Below, one piece after another: positions 28,453 to 36,040 of a DNA stretch of 64,000 bases. The notes under the pieces are model-generated. The model did no database searches. It worked only from the letters and a program-made list of their open reading frames with translations, and was not told the origin of the DNA. Each line of letters begins with the position of its first letter. Positions within the stretch are counted from its first letter, which is position 1. The DNA comes from Caldicellulosiruptor naganoensis (lineage in GTDB: Bacteria; Bacillota; Thermoanaerobacteria; Caldicellulosiruptorales; Caldicellulosiruptoraceae): the NCBI RefSeq assembly GCF_026914285.1, contig NZ_CP113864.1, positions 62,001 to 126,000 on the forward strand, written 5' to 3'. The translations under genes and the position numbers were made by a program.

Positions 28453-28620
28453 ATGAAGTTAGCAAAAGAAATTTATCGAAAGGTTGTTAACTTAACACCA
28501 GAAGAACAAATAAAAGTGTTAGATTTTGTAAAAGAACTTGAAAACAGGAAAATAGATGATGCGGTTGAAAGATTCATAAGAAAACATAAAAATGCTCTGA
28601 TAGAGCTTGCTAAGAGATGA
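28453..28620 (+). CDS. Antitoxin-like protein of a Doc toxin pair
   Basis: 55 residues from ATG 28453, shorter than typical gene callers report, with GGGGAG about 8 bases upstream and TATAAT at 28411. It is a charged helical protein (LTPEEQIKVLDFVKELENRK and AVERFIRKHKNAL). It overlaps the toxin start by 4 bases (ATGA), the usual arrangement of antitoxin before toxin. The C-terminal helix would match the part of Phd-type antitoxins that blocks the Doc active site; the DNA-binding half of Phd is not evident, so the protein may be a short variant. Family assignment is by context. Confidence 0.75.
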   Translation: MKLAKEIYRKVVNLTPEEQIKVLDFVKELENRKIDDAVERFIRKHKNALIELAKR

Positions 28621-29015
28621 TGAGAACAATTCCATATGAGAAGGTACTGGAGATATACAAAAGGCTTATCAGAGAAAGTGGCGGTGTTTATGGCGTTCGT
28701 GATGAAGGACTTCTGAGAGCATCGTTGGAAAGTGCATTCCAGACATTTGATGGGATTGAGCTTTATCCAGCAGTTGTCGATAAAATAGCAGCAGTTTGCT
28801 ATAACATTATAAAAAACCATCCACTAATTGATGGTAATAAGCGATTGGGTATAACTTTAATGGCGGTTTTGTGTGATATAAATAATATACCATTAGAGTG
28901 TTCAGACGAAGAGCTGGTAGAGTTAGGAGTCGCAATTGCCGAAGGAAGATACGATAGAGAACAAATTAAAAATTGGATTCTTGAACATACAAAAAAAGGC
29001 GAGGAAAACCACTAA
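28617..29015 (+). CDS. doc: Doc/Fic-family toxin (death-on-curing)
   Basis: 132 residues from ATG 28617. The Fic core HPLIDGNKRLGITLM is present near residue 62-76, close to the HxFx(D/E)(A/G)NKR consensus; Doc proteins phosphorylate elongation factor Tu and stop translation. The N-terminal IPYEKVLEIYKRLI and GLLRASLESAFQTFDG also match the Doc family. Length is normal. The gene starts inside the antitoxin stop, so expression is coupled. No sign of decay, so this pair looks functional within an otherwise eroding island. Confidence 0.9.
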   Translation: MMRTIPYEKVLEIYKRLIRESGGVYGVRDEGLLRASLESAFQTFDGIELYPAVVDKIAAVCYNIIKNHPLIDGNKRLGITLMAVLCDINNIPLECSDEELVELGVAIAEGRYDREQIKNWILEHTKKGEENH

Positions 29016-29047
29016 AAAATTATTCAAAACTAAATACAAAGATTGTG

Positions 29048-29168
29048 TTGCAAAAACTGAAAATTTGGGTGTATAATAAAAACAAGTGGCAAAACCATGC
29101 TTAAAATGCGTCTACAAAAATGTAAAAATAAAAACCAAACCGTAGATTTTCTGCGGTTTTTGTTTTTT
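29048..29168 (+). ncRNA. Repeated promoter-leader-terminator unit, copy 3
   Basis: TTGCAA (29048) and TATAAT (29072) with 18-bp spacing, conserved leader with TCTACAAAAATGTAAA, then the terminator AAACCGTAGA-TTT-TCTGCGGTTT followed by TTGTTTTTT (29137-29168). The predicted RNA is about 85 nt. The 44-aa peptide gene begins 15 bases after the terminator, so the unit could act as an attenuator leader for it, or be an independent RNA. Confidence 0.6.
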
Positions 29169-29182
29169 GAGAGGCGTTCAAA

Positions 29183-29317
29183 ATGCCAGAAAGACCACCA
29201 AGGTTTTATATCCAAAAAGAACTTCAAACTCTAAAACTTCTCCTACCAGAAGTTATCCTATTCCTCTTCATGCTTTCAGTGCTTGCAGTTCGAATTCTTG
29301 TTGCTTTGTTATATTGA
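29183..29317 (+). CDS. 44-residue single-span membrane peptide, paralogue B
   Basis: ATG 29183 to TGA 29315-29317. Sequence starts MPERPPRFYIQKEL, continues QTLKLLLPEVILFLFM and ends RILVALLY. It aligns over its whole length with the peptide at 27666-27800; changes are mostly conservative (Leu/Phe, Ala/Ser, Ala/Val), which suggests that the protein sequence is under selection. GAGAGGCG lies about 6 bases upstream. It stands directly behind the attenuator-like unit. Possible roles are a type I toxin or a small membrane regulator. Confidence 0.65.
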   Translation: MPERPPRFYIQKELQTLKLLLPEVILFLFMLSVLAVRILVALLY

Positions 29318-29321
29318 GCTC

Positions 29322-29412
29322 TTGCAAAACAGGCAAAAACCTGCTACAATATACTTGAAATATTTGCCAGAAGTGTAGCTTATAGATGTTTATATTAAGT
29401 GTCAAATTTTTT
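29322..29412 (+). promoter_or_regulatory. Promoter plus conserved ~47-nt element, copy 2
   Basis: TTGCAA (29322), 17 bases containing CAGG-CAAAAA-CCTG, TACAAT (29345). The conserved element ending GTGTCAAATTTTTT follows at 29366-29412. Starts just after the 44-aa peptide stop, as in copy 1. Confidence 0.5.
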
Positions 29413-29416
29413 GTTG

Positions 29417-29507
29417 TTGCAATTTCAAACTACAGTGGTATAATATATTCAGAACCAATTACCACAAATGTATCTTTTAGGTGTTTATACAGAGTGTCAA
29501 ATTTTTT
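29417..29507 (+). promoter_or_regulatory. Promoter plus conserved ~47-nt element, copy 3
   Basis: TTGCAA (29417), 16 bases, TATAAT (29439), then the conserved element (ACCACAAATGTATCTTTTAGG... GAGTGTCAAATTTTTT, 29461-29507). Here no 44-aa peptide precedes it, so promoter and element form a unit that is copied independently. Confidence 0.5.
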
Positions 29508-29542
29508 AGATGAGTAAAACGAAATGAGTAAACCGAAAGGAA

Positions 29543-29598
29543 GTTAGCCACGGTACAGGTTTGCAGGGAAAAACCTTGCCGTGGCTTTTTGTTTTTTT
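29543..29598 (+). terminator. Terminator-like hairpin upstream of the chimeric gene
   Basis: AGCCACGG pairs with CCGTGGCT around an inner GGTTT...AAACC stem, followed by TTTTTGTTTTTTT. Same position relative to its gene as 22541-22591. Bases 29599-29794 repeat 22592-22787 nearly exactly, including the 9-codon frame. Confidence 0.8.
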
Positions 29599-29794
29599 TA
29601 GCAGACAAAATTTCTGTGCAGTAAATTTCAAAATCATGGTATAACTATAATGAGAAAAAACTTTAGCAAAAGGAGTTGATATAGCCATGAGAAAGGATAT
29701 AACTTTTACAATTTAATTACAGCCTCTTCGGAAAAAGTGTACAGTTTTTGAAAAAGTATGGTATAAAAAATAATGTAAAACAATAAGAAATGAG

Positions 29795-30628
29795 ATGAGT
29801 ATCATGAGGTGTTACATTAAAAAAGTTACAGTTTTTATGCTCATAACGTTGTTATTATTTTTGACAGCGTGCGGTAACGGCGTGAAGACCAGTAAGACGA
29901 CCAGCAGCAAACCAGAGTCAAAGACTAATACTGGAATGAATACAGTTGCAGTTGCAACACAGACAAAAAGTACACCAAAACCGACTGTTGCATACATCAC
30001 AACAACTGAAGGGTTTGTCACACAGATTCTGCAAAGGGCAAGGGTTAACCCTGCAACATTCGAGACAGCACTTTCAATGAAACTTATTCCGCCAGAAGTA
30101 AAAAGGAATTCTGTTTTGACAAGGGCACAGGCTTCGTATATCATATGGAATGCTATGAACAGTATTGATAGGTTTGAACTGTGGCTTAAGAGGATATTCG
30201 AAAGAGAATTTCGAAGAAAAGACACCCCACTTAAGATAATAAATAATTTAGTAGATAAAGGTTATATTACAGGAAAGCAATTTATAGAGTTAAAAAGAGA
30301 CCCTTCATATTTTGAGAATAACAAAACTGTAAGAATACTTACAGGTAGAGAACTACTGTTTAATTCTTATATAACAACTGAACATATTTTGGAATTTTAT
30401 TTTTGTTCGCATAATTGGGAAATGACATATAAAGATAGGATTGCTTTATATGCAACATTAATTTATCCTTTCATTATGAGGGGAAGTGATGGTAAATTGA
30501 CAAATATATTAGCTTTTGAAACTAAAGATGAAGAAGGTAGAGATTATTCTATAGAGCAATTTAGATATTTTATTCAAGCTATAGCCAATGCGAAGTTTTA
30601 CGAATGTGATATTACTGTAGAATTATAA
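29795..30628 (+). CDS. Chimeric lipoprotein: lipoprotein N-terminus fused to the C-terminal half of the 19943 protein
   Basis: 277 residues from ATG 29795. Residues 1 to about 126 are the lipoprotein signal (lipobox LFLTAC), Ser/Thr linker and SLH-like segment of the gene at 22788, here with the intact frame (MKLIPPEVKRN). At the junction (WNAMNSID then RFELWLKRIF, about 30169) the sequence switches to the last ~150 residues of the protein at 19943-20689, to the same stop codon. The fusion is in frame. If expressed it would put a normally cytosolic domain on the outside of the membrane. Recombination between the two loci is inferred; no function is known for either part. Confidence 0.75.
   Translation: MSIMRCYIKKVTVFMLITLLLFLTACGNGVKTSKTTSSKPESKTNTGMNTVAVATQTKSTPKPTVAYITTTEGFVTQILQRARVNPATFETALSMKLIPPEVKRNSVLTRAQASYIIWNAMNSIDRFELWLKRIFEREFRRKDTPLKIINNLVDKGYITGKQFIELKRDPSYFENNKTVRILTGRELLFNSYITTEHILEFYFCSHNWEMTYKDRIALYATLIYPFIMRGSDGKLTNILAFETKDEEGRDYSIEQFRYFIQAIANAKFYECDITVEL
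30165..30628 (+). repeat. 464-bp repeat shared with 20226-20689
   Basis: Second copy of the segment described at 20226. Only a few base changes are seen (for example GCAACATTA for GCAATATTA), so the copying was recent. Confidence 0.88.
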
Positions 30629-30683
30629 TAACTAAAAACAAGATACTATTAAAACAACATATGATCTTTTGGTTTTATTAATA

Positions 30684-31155
30684 TTACACAGGATTAAAAG
30701 GTAAATATTTCTCCAATCTCTTTTTTAAAGGTTGATATCTAAAAGTAGTTTTTCCAATTATTTCACCGTCAATAAATTTTATTTCGACATCATATGTTGC
30801 TTCTTCCAGTTGAGAAAAGTTGAGAATGATATGTTCTGCATATTTTATTAAGTAATTATTGTTTTTTCTCCCGGTGGAATATTAGCTAAGGAGAAATAAC
30901 ATTTTTCAGAATTCTTTTTTATCTCGATAATTTTTATTTTTTCTATTTTCAATTCTTCTTTTAATCTTTTTGTTTTTTAGTGGTTGTAGAAATAATTATT
31001 TGTTCATTACATGCAACAACAAAAGGTTCATTTTCTTTTAAGAAAGTCGAAATATTAATAAAATCACTGTTTCTCTTGCATTCAATGATATTGTTTTCTG
31101 TTATGATTTTTATTTCCTGAAATACCTCTAAAGGAAGATAGAGATTCATTAACAT
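30684..31155 (-). pseudogene. Broken gene for a ~150-residue protein of unknown function
   Basis: Minus strand from ATG 31155: 64 open residues (MNLYLPLEVFQEIKI..., FINISTFLKENEPFVV) end at a stop after KKQKD. The frame then shifts and reads ELKIEKIKIIEIKKN...LANIPPGEKTIIT to another stop, and the end reads AEHIILNFSQLEEATYDVEIKF to LEKYLPFNPV. One frameshift and one stop are needed to explain this. The C-terminal part is repeated in the fragment at 14704-14866. It lies downstream of a membrane protein on the same strand, as if part of a decayed toxin-immunity operon. Confidence 0.7.
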
Positions 31156-31236
31156 TTACCTCGCACTTTATAATTATTTTAAAATATTCTATGTTACTAA
31201 ATATTTGTCTATCCGATATTAATTTTCATAATTTCT

Positions 31237-31375
31237 CTATTTAATAACAAGTTTGGTATCTTGAAAAACAATGCCCGCAATACATATTGCAAAATACAAA
31301 CCAATACATTCCAAAGATAGGATAATAATACCAAAAATATTATTGTCTAAAACATAAAGATGAATAAATTAAATC
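31237..31375 (-). other. Possible membrane-segment remnant
   Basis: An open stretch of about 40 codons on the minus strand encodes hydrophobic sequence (NNIFGIIILSLECIGLYFAICIAGIVF) and ends at TAG 31237. It has no start codon. Rest of 31156-31381 holds nothing supported. Confidence 0.3.
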
Positions 31376-31381
31376 AAAAAA

Positions 31382-31930
31382 TTATCTAAATTTTAAATTT
31401 AATAACTCAAAAAGTATTGTAACAACAACAAAAATTGATAAATATCTATATATACCTTCTACATCAGGAAATGTTATACCTAAAAAAAGTGCCAATAATG
31501 AACCAGATAATATAACAGTTATTGGATAGTTTTTATAATTCTTAAATTTGAGAATATATAAGTAATTAGAACGCAAAAAAGAATATGTATAAAAAACTTC
31601 GAGAGAAATAAAAGCTCCAAAGTCTTTCATGCTTGGTATTATTTTTAAACCTAAAAGACCGATATTTAGTAGCAGAAAAAAGAAAATAAAAAATAACAAG
31701 AAATTCTTTAATAAAATTCGGAGATGTTCTTTGTTAGAATTTTCAACACATTCAGCATCAATTATTGCACTGGCTCCTATTCCGACTACAATTAATAATT
31801 GAATAATTCTGCTTAATGGATCTTCTTTAAAGAAAGAAGAATCTCTAAAGTAGTAAACAACAAAAAGAAGTAATATAGAAGTAATACATCCAGCCACAAT
31901 CCAACTATAATAACTTCTTTTATTTTCCAT
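31382..31930 (-). CDS. Four- to five-span membrane protein of unknown function
   Basis: 182 residues from ATG 31930 (MENKRSYYSW), with GGAGGG directly upstream; a longer in-frame start at 31951 is inside the preceding remnant. Hydrophobic spans are seen near residues 10-30, 45-60, 75-100, 108-128 and 140-175. It overlaps the end of the upstream toxin-tail remnant, so the two were a toxin-immunity style pair. A truncated paralogue is at 21164-21491. Membrane proteins in this position often give immunity to pore-forming or membrane-active toxins; that is inference. Confidence 0.7.
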   Translation of the reverse strand: MENKRSYYSWIVAGCITSILLLFVVYYFRDSSFFKEDPLSRIIQLLIVVGIGASAIIDAECVENSNKEHLRILLKNFLLFFIFFFLLLNIGLLGLKIIPSMKDFGAFISLEVFYTYSFLRSNYLYILKFKNYKNYPITVILSGSLLALFLGITFPDVEGIYRYLSIFVVVTILFELLNLKFR

Positions 31931-32282
31931 ATTCCCTCCAACCCCTAACAAAACCTTCTCCGAATGACCAAATTATTGACCCCCACCCAACAATTCCAGG
32001 TGCTTTAATTATTCCTTTTGCAAAACCACTCACAGCCCCACGCATGCCAGCTTGCCCTATTCCTCGTAAAGTATATCCATTTTTCATTATAGCACTAAAT
32101 TCTCTGATTTGTTTATAACCCTTAATACCGCCTTTAATGCCATTTTCTAAACCTGAAGCTATTGCTGTTCTTTATATATCGTTTATGACTTCTTTGACAC
32201 CTTCTTTCACACAGTTTAAAACTCTTCCTCAAAACTCTTTCAATTCCTGTATAGGAGTTTTTCTTACAACATATACCTGCAT
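31920..32282 (-). pseudogene. Small toxin-like or toxin-tail gene with two in-frame stops
   Basis: From ATG 32282 (GAGGAGGGG about 9 bases upstream) the frame reads QVYVVRKTPIQELKEF-stop-GRVLNCVKEGVKEVINDI-stop-RTAIASGLENGIKGGIKGY and continues open to TAA 31920. The last part is a Gly-rich helical stretch (LRGIGQAGMRGAVSGFAKGIIKAPGIVGWGS) like the transmembrane-prone tails of secreted toxins. Both stops are single-base changes away from sense codons. The original product was about 120 residues. It is in the same orientation as, and overlaps, the membrane protein gene. Confidence 0.6.
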
Positions 32283-32583
32283 TCTACATAACCCCTCCTC
32301 TAAAGTTGTATTTTAGAAATTAAGCTGATATTTTAAATATACCATAAAAAAAAAAGCAACATCAATAATGTCAAAATTTTGATAAAATATTTATGCAAGT
32401 TATATAATTTGCAAAAAGAGTTCTGAGGGAAAGATTTGCAAACTTAAAGTATTATAAATTGGAGAAGATAATATTAGAAAAAGAAATTAAAAATATAGAA
32501 AAATTTTTGTTAATACTATACACAAAGTGGTATAAATTATATAAACCCTCTTAAAAAATTGCCAAAAGAAAGGAGATGAATGG
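32283..32583 (+). promoter_or_regulatory. Intergenic region with promoter of the glycosyltransferase operon
   Basis: TTGTTA (32507-32512), 18 bases, TATAAA (32531-32536), then AAAGGAG before the TTG start at 32584. The rest is AT-rich and shows no gene. It marks the right edge of the accessory island. Confidence 0.6.
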
Positions 32584-33783
32584 TTGCAGATACTGCAGCT
32601 TACTTGGGAATATCCACCAAGGATTGTTGGCGGCATCTCAAGGGTTGTAAGAAGCATCTCACAAAGGCTTTCAAAAAAAGATACTGTCTATGTAGTTACA
32701 TTTTCAGATGATTACGAAAGATTTGAAGATTATGGAAATCTAAAGATTGCAAGAGTTCCTCTCTATCCTCTAAATCCACTTAATTTCATTGACTGGGTTA
32801 TGCTTATGAACATGGCAATGGCAGAAAAAGCTATAGATTTGGCAAGAAAGTATGGCAAATTTGATATCATTCATACCCATGACTGGCTGACAGCTTTTGC
32901 AGCAAGAATGGTAAAACACTCTTTAAGAGTCCCTATGGTTTGCACAATCCACGCAACCGAGCATGGAAGAAATGGTGGTATTCACAATGACCTTCAAAGG
33001 TTTATTCACAACGTTGAGTGGTGGCTGACTTTTGAGGGGTGGAAGGTAATTGTCAACTCAAACTATATGAAAAACGAATGTGAGCGGATTTTTAACCTCA
33101 CACCTGACAAATGCGTTGTCATACCCAATGGAATTGACTTTGAAGAGTTTTCAAATGTTGAGTATGACATCGAATTTAGAAGAAGATTTGCGCTTGACAG
33201 TGAAAAAATAATCTTTTTCATCGGAAGGCATGTGTACGAAAAAGGAATTCACGTCCTACTTGACAGCTTTAGGATAGTCCTTGAGAGGTACTACAATGCA
33301 AAACTTATAATTGCTGGAAATGGCCCGATGTATGGTGAGCTTTATTCAAGGGCACATGGCATGGGACTTTCACAAAAAGTCTTGTTTACAGGTTTTATTT
33401 CTGATGAAGAGCGGAAAAAGCTTTTTAAAGTTGCTGACATTGCAGTTTTTCCAAGTTTGTATGAGCCATTTGGCATTGTTGCGTTAGAAGCAATGGCAGC
33501 AGGCTGTGCAACAATTGTTTCTGATGTTGGAGGTTTTGCAGAGATTATAAAGCACGGTGAAAATGGCCTTACCTTTTACTGTGGAAATCCAAATTCACTG
33601 GCAGACATGATTTTGCTTCTGCTAAACGACGATAGCTTGCGAAGGAAAATAGCTACAAAAGGCTTTGAAGACGCAAAAGAGATTTTCTCATGGGATAGGA
33701 TTGTTGAAAGACTAAGAAGTGTATATGCCTCTATAGTTGACCAAAGCAAAAAAATGGAGTGGTTTTGCATGAAGAATATTTAA
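32584..33783 (+). CDS. GT4-family glycosyltransferase (glycogen-synthase-like)
   Basis: 399 residues from TTG 32584 behind AAAGGAG. The fold is GT-B: the N-terminal half begins MQILQLTWEYPPRIVGGI with the nucleotide-sugar loop GGI, and contains HTHDWLTAF. The C-terminal half has IPNGIDFEEF, FIGRHVYEKGIHVLL and the donor-binding EPFGIVALEAMAAG with the retaining-GT Glu residues. Proteins of this type act in the cytosol on glucan or other polysaccharide synthesis. The next gene makes or handles a nucleotide sugar, so the two likely work together. The exact acceptor and donor are not visible. Confidence 0.85.
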   Translation: MQILQLTWEYPPRIVGGISRVVRSISQRLSKKDTVYVVTFSDDYERFEDYGNLKIARVPLYPLNPLNFIDWVMLMNMAMAEKAIDLARKYGKFDIIHTHDWLTAFAARMVKHSLRVPMVCTIHATEHGRNGGIHNDLQRFIHNVEWWLTFEGWKVIVNSNYMKNECERIFNLTPDKCVVIPNGIDFEEFSNVEYDIEFRRRFALDSEKIIFFIGRHVYEKGIHVLLDSFRIVLERYYNAKLIIAGNGPMYGELYSRAHGMGLSQKVLFTGFISDEERKKLFKVADIAVFPSLYEPFGIVALEAMAAGCATIVSDVGGFAEIIKHGENGLTFYCGNPNSLADMILLLLNDDSLRRKIATKGFEDAKEIFSWDRIVERLRSVYASIVDQSKKMEWFCMKNI

Positions 33784-33817
33784 GATAGTCGGGAATAGTG
33801 GGGGAGGTTAAAAGGTT

Positions 33818-35950
33818 ATGAAAGGTATTATAATGGCAGGAGGTGCGGGGACAAGGCTAAGACCTTTGACAGTTTCCTTGCCAAAGCCAATGATTCCCTT
33901 TTTTGGGAGACCTGTTATGGAGTATGCTGTAAAGCTTTTAAAGCGCCACGGAATTTATGAAATTGGGACAACCCTTCAGTATCATCCAGATAAAATAATG
34001 AATTACTTTGAAGATGGCAGCAAATTTGGCGTAAAGATGCAACATTTTGTTGAGGACAGGCCTCTTGGCACTGCAGGTTCTGTCAAAAATGCAAAGTCGT
34101 TTTTAGATGAGACTTTTGTTGTCTTGAGCGGGGATGGGATTACAAATGCTGATTTGTCTGCTGCAATCAAGTTTCACAAGGAAAAAAAGAGCAAGGTCAC
34201 AATTGTTCTGAAAGAGGTTGAGATACCAATAGAGTATGGTATTGTCTTGACAGATGAAGAGGGGAGAATTCGAAGATTTTTCGAAAAGCCTTCATGGAGT
34301 GAGGTTTTCTCAAACCTTGCAAACACAGGGATATACATTATTGAACCTGAGATTTTGGATTATATAGAAGATGGAAAGCCATTTGATTTTAGCAAAGACC
34401 TATTTCCAAAACTCTTAAGTGAAAATGTGCCAATGTACGGGTATAAAATGGAAGGGTATTGGTGTGATATTGGTGATATTGGCAGTTATATAAAAGCACA
34501 TAAGGATATATTTAAACTTGGTGGAATTTTAGACCTTGATTTGGCAAGCTCACGGATTGGAAATAATTGTAATATCTCTGATTCTGTTAAATTTATGGGA
34601 AAGGTTTTTGTTGGTTGTGAATGTGAGATTGAAGATGATGTTGAAATAGGTGAATTTACTGTAATTGGTGATGGAGTAAAGATAGAAAAAGGAACCAAAT
34701 TAGAAAGGGCAATTGTATGGAATGGAAGTTATATTGGCAAAAACTGTGAGTTAAAAGGATGTGTTATATGTAACAAGTCAGTTTTAAAAGACTATGTCAG
34801 GGTCAATGAAAAGGCAGTTGTTGGTGAGAAAAATCTTTTAAAAGATTTTGTTGAGGTAAGAGCAGAGGCTAAAATCTGGCCTGAAAAGGTTGTGGAATCA
34901 AATACTGTTATAGATGAGAATATATACTGGGGTACTGAAGTGATAAAGAGTGTATTTTGGATTCGAGGTATTACAGGGGATTTCAATTTAGAAATTACAC
35001 CCCAGTTTGCAATAAAGCTTGGAAATTCTCTTGGTTCTGTGTTTGACAAAAACGCCCGGATACTCATTGGAGATGACTATACAGAAAAGAGCAGTGTTAT
35101 AAGAAAGGCAATTGAGACAGGATGCCAGATAACAGGTGCAAGACTTTACAGAACAAGAGGAGTTATTCTGCCGATATTTAGATATATTGTTCAGGACTAT
35201 TATGATGCAGGTGTTTATGTGCGATCACGAGGCAACAGCATAAGAATTGAGATATTTGACCAAAACGGAATAAATATTGACAAGGGCTTAGAAAGAAAGA
35301 TTGAAAATCTGTTTGTGACGTGTGATTTTAGAACATCATCAACAATTCATTTTGTAAATGAGCTTGTATCATCTCCCTTAGAGATGTACTTTAACAGGAT
35401 TGAGACAACTTTTGATGTAAACAAGCTCAGGAATAAAAAAATATGCATTGTTTCAGAGGACAAAGAGATAATTTCACTATTTGACAAGATTTGCTCACGC
35501 TATCACATAAAAGCTACTTTAATTTCTGGTGGGTCAAAACATTGTGTTGAGAACCTGAAAGGATTGTGTTTGCAAAGCGAGTATGATGCAGGATTTTTGA
35601 TTGACAGACAAGGCGAGCATTTTATAATGATTATGAGTGATTGTACAGTCTATGGCGAAAAGTTAAAGATGCTCCTTGCATGGCTTGAGATGAAAAAATT
35701 CAAAAATGACCACATTATCTTGCCAGAATTTTTCAAGTCGTTTATGAGTGATGTTGAAAAGCTTGTAGATTTTCCAATCAAATTTACTGGGAATGAGATA
35801 AGAGAGTATATGAAAGTGGTTCTTGATACCAAGATTAATTATTTCTTCTACTATGATGCGATCTCTTCAATTCTTTTGATTTTAGAATGGCTTCTTGATG
35901 TTAAAGAAATGATAGATAGAGTAAAGAAATTAGAGGCAGCAGTGATTTGA
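33818..35950 (+). CDS. NDP-sugar pyrophosphorylase fused to a phosphomannomutase-like domain
   Basis: 710 residues from ATG 33818. Residues 1-235 are a nucleotidyltransferase domain (IIMAGGAGTRLRPLT, SGDGITN, GYWCDIGDIGSY); residues about 245-370 form a hexapeptide left-handed helix; the rest resembles alpha-D-phosphohexomutase domains (GNSLGSVFDKNARILIGDDYT). In true mutases a TASHNP loop holds the phosphoserine; at that place this protein reads AGVYVRSRGNSIRIE, with no such loop, so mutase activity is doubtful. Fusions of this type are annotated as mannose-1-phosphate guanylyltransferases. It follows the glycosyltransferase by 34 bases and is likely cotranscribed. Confidence 0.85.
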   Translation: MKGIIMAGGAGTRLRPLTVSLPKPMIPFFGRPVMEYAVKLLKRHGIYEIGTTLQYHPDKIMNYFEDGSKFGVKMQHFVEDRPLGTAGSVKNAKSFLDETFVVLSGDGITNADLSAAIKFHKEKKSKVTIVLKEVEIPIEYGIVLTDEEGRIRRFFEKPSWSEVFSNLANTGIYIIEPEILDYIEDGKPFDFSKDLFPKLLSENVPMYGYKMEGYWCDIGDIGSYIKAHKDIFKLGGILDLDLASSRIGNNCNISDSVKFMGKVFVGCECEIEDDVEIGEFTVIGDGVKIEKGTKLERAIVWNGSYIGKNCELKGCVICNKSVLKDYVRVNEKAVVGEKNLLKDFVEVRAEAKIWPEKVVESNTVIDENIYWGTEVIKSVFWIRGITGDFNLEITPQFAIKLGNSLGSVFDKNARILIGDDYTEKSSVIRKAIETGCQITGARLYRTRGVILPIFRYIVQDYYDAGVYVRSRGNSIRIEIFDQNGINIDKGLERKIENLFVTCDFRTSSTIHFVNELVSSPLEMYFNRIETTFDVNKLRNKKICIVSEDKEIISLFDKICSRYHIKATLISGGSKHCVENLKGLCLQSEYDAGFLIDRQGEHFIMIMSDCTVYGEKLKMLLAWLEMKKFKNDHIILPEFFKSFMSDVEKLVDFPIKFTGNEIREYMKVVLDTKINYFFYYDAISSILLILEWLLDVKEMIDRVKKLEAAVI

Positions 35951-35970
35951 ATTTGATTTAAAATGAAAGG

Positions 35971-36012
35971 CAAAGGGAAGTTAGTTTCTTTAAAACCTCC
36001 CCTTTGTTTTTT
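35971..36012 (+). terminator. Intrinsic terminator after the pyrophosphorylase gene
   Basis: CAAAGGG (35971) pairs with CCCTTTG (36000-36006), followed by TTTTTT. The GH5 gene begins only 28 bases later, so read-through or a separate promoter would be needed for its expression. Confidence 0.75.
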
Positions 36013-36040
36013 ATGAGTGATAATGAGGAGGTACCGAAAA

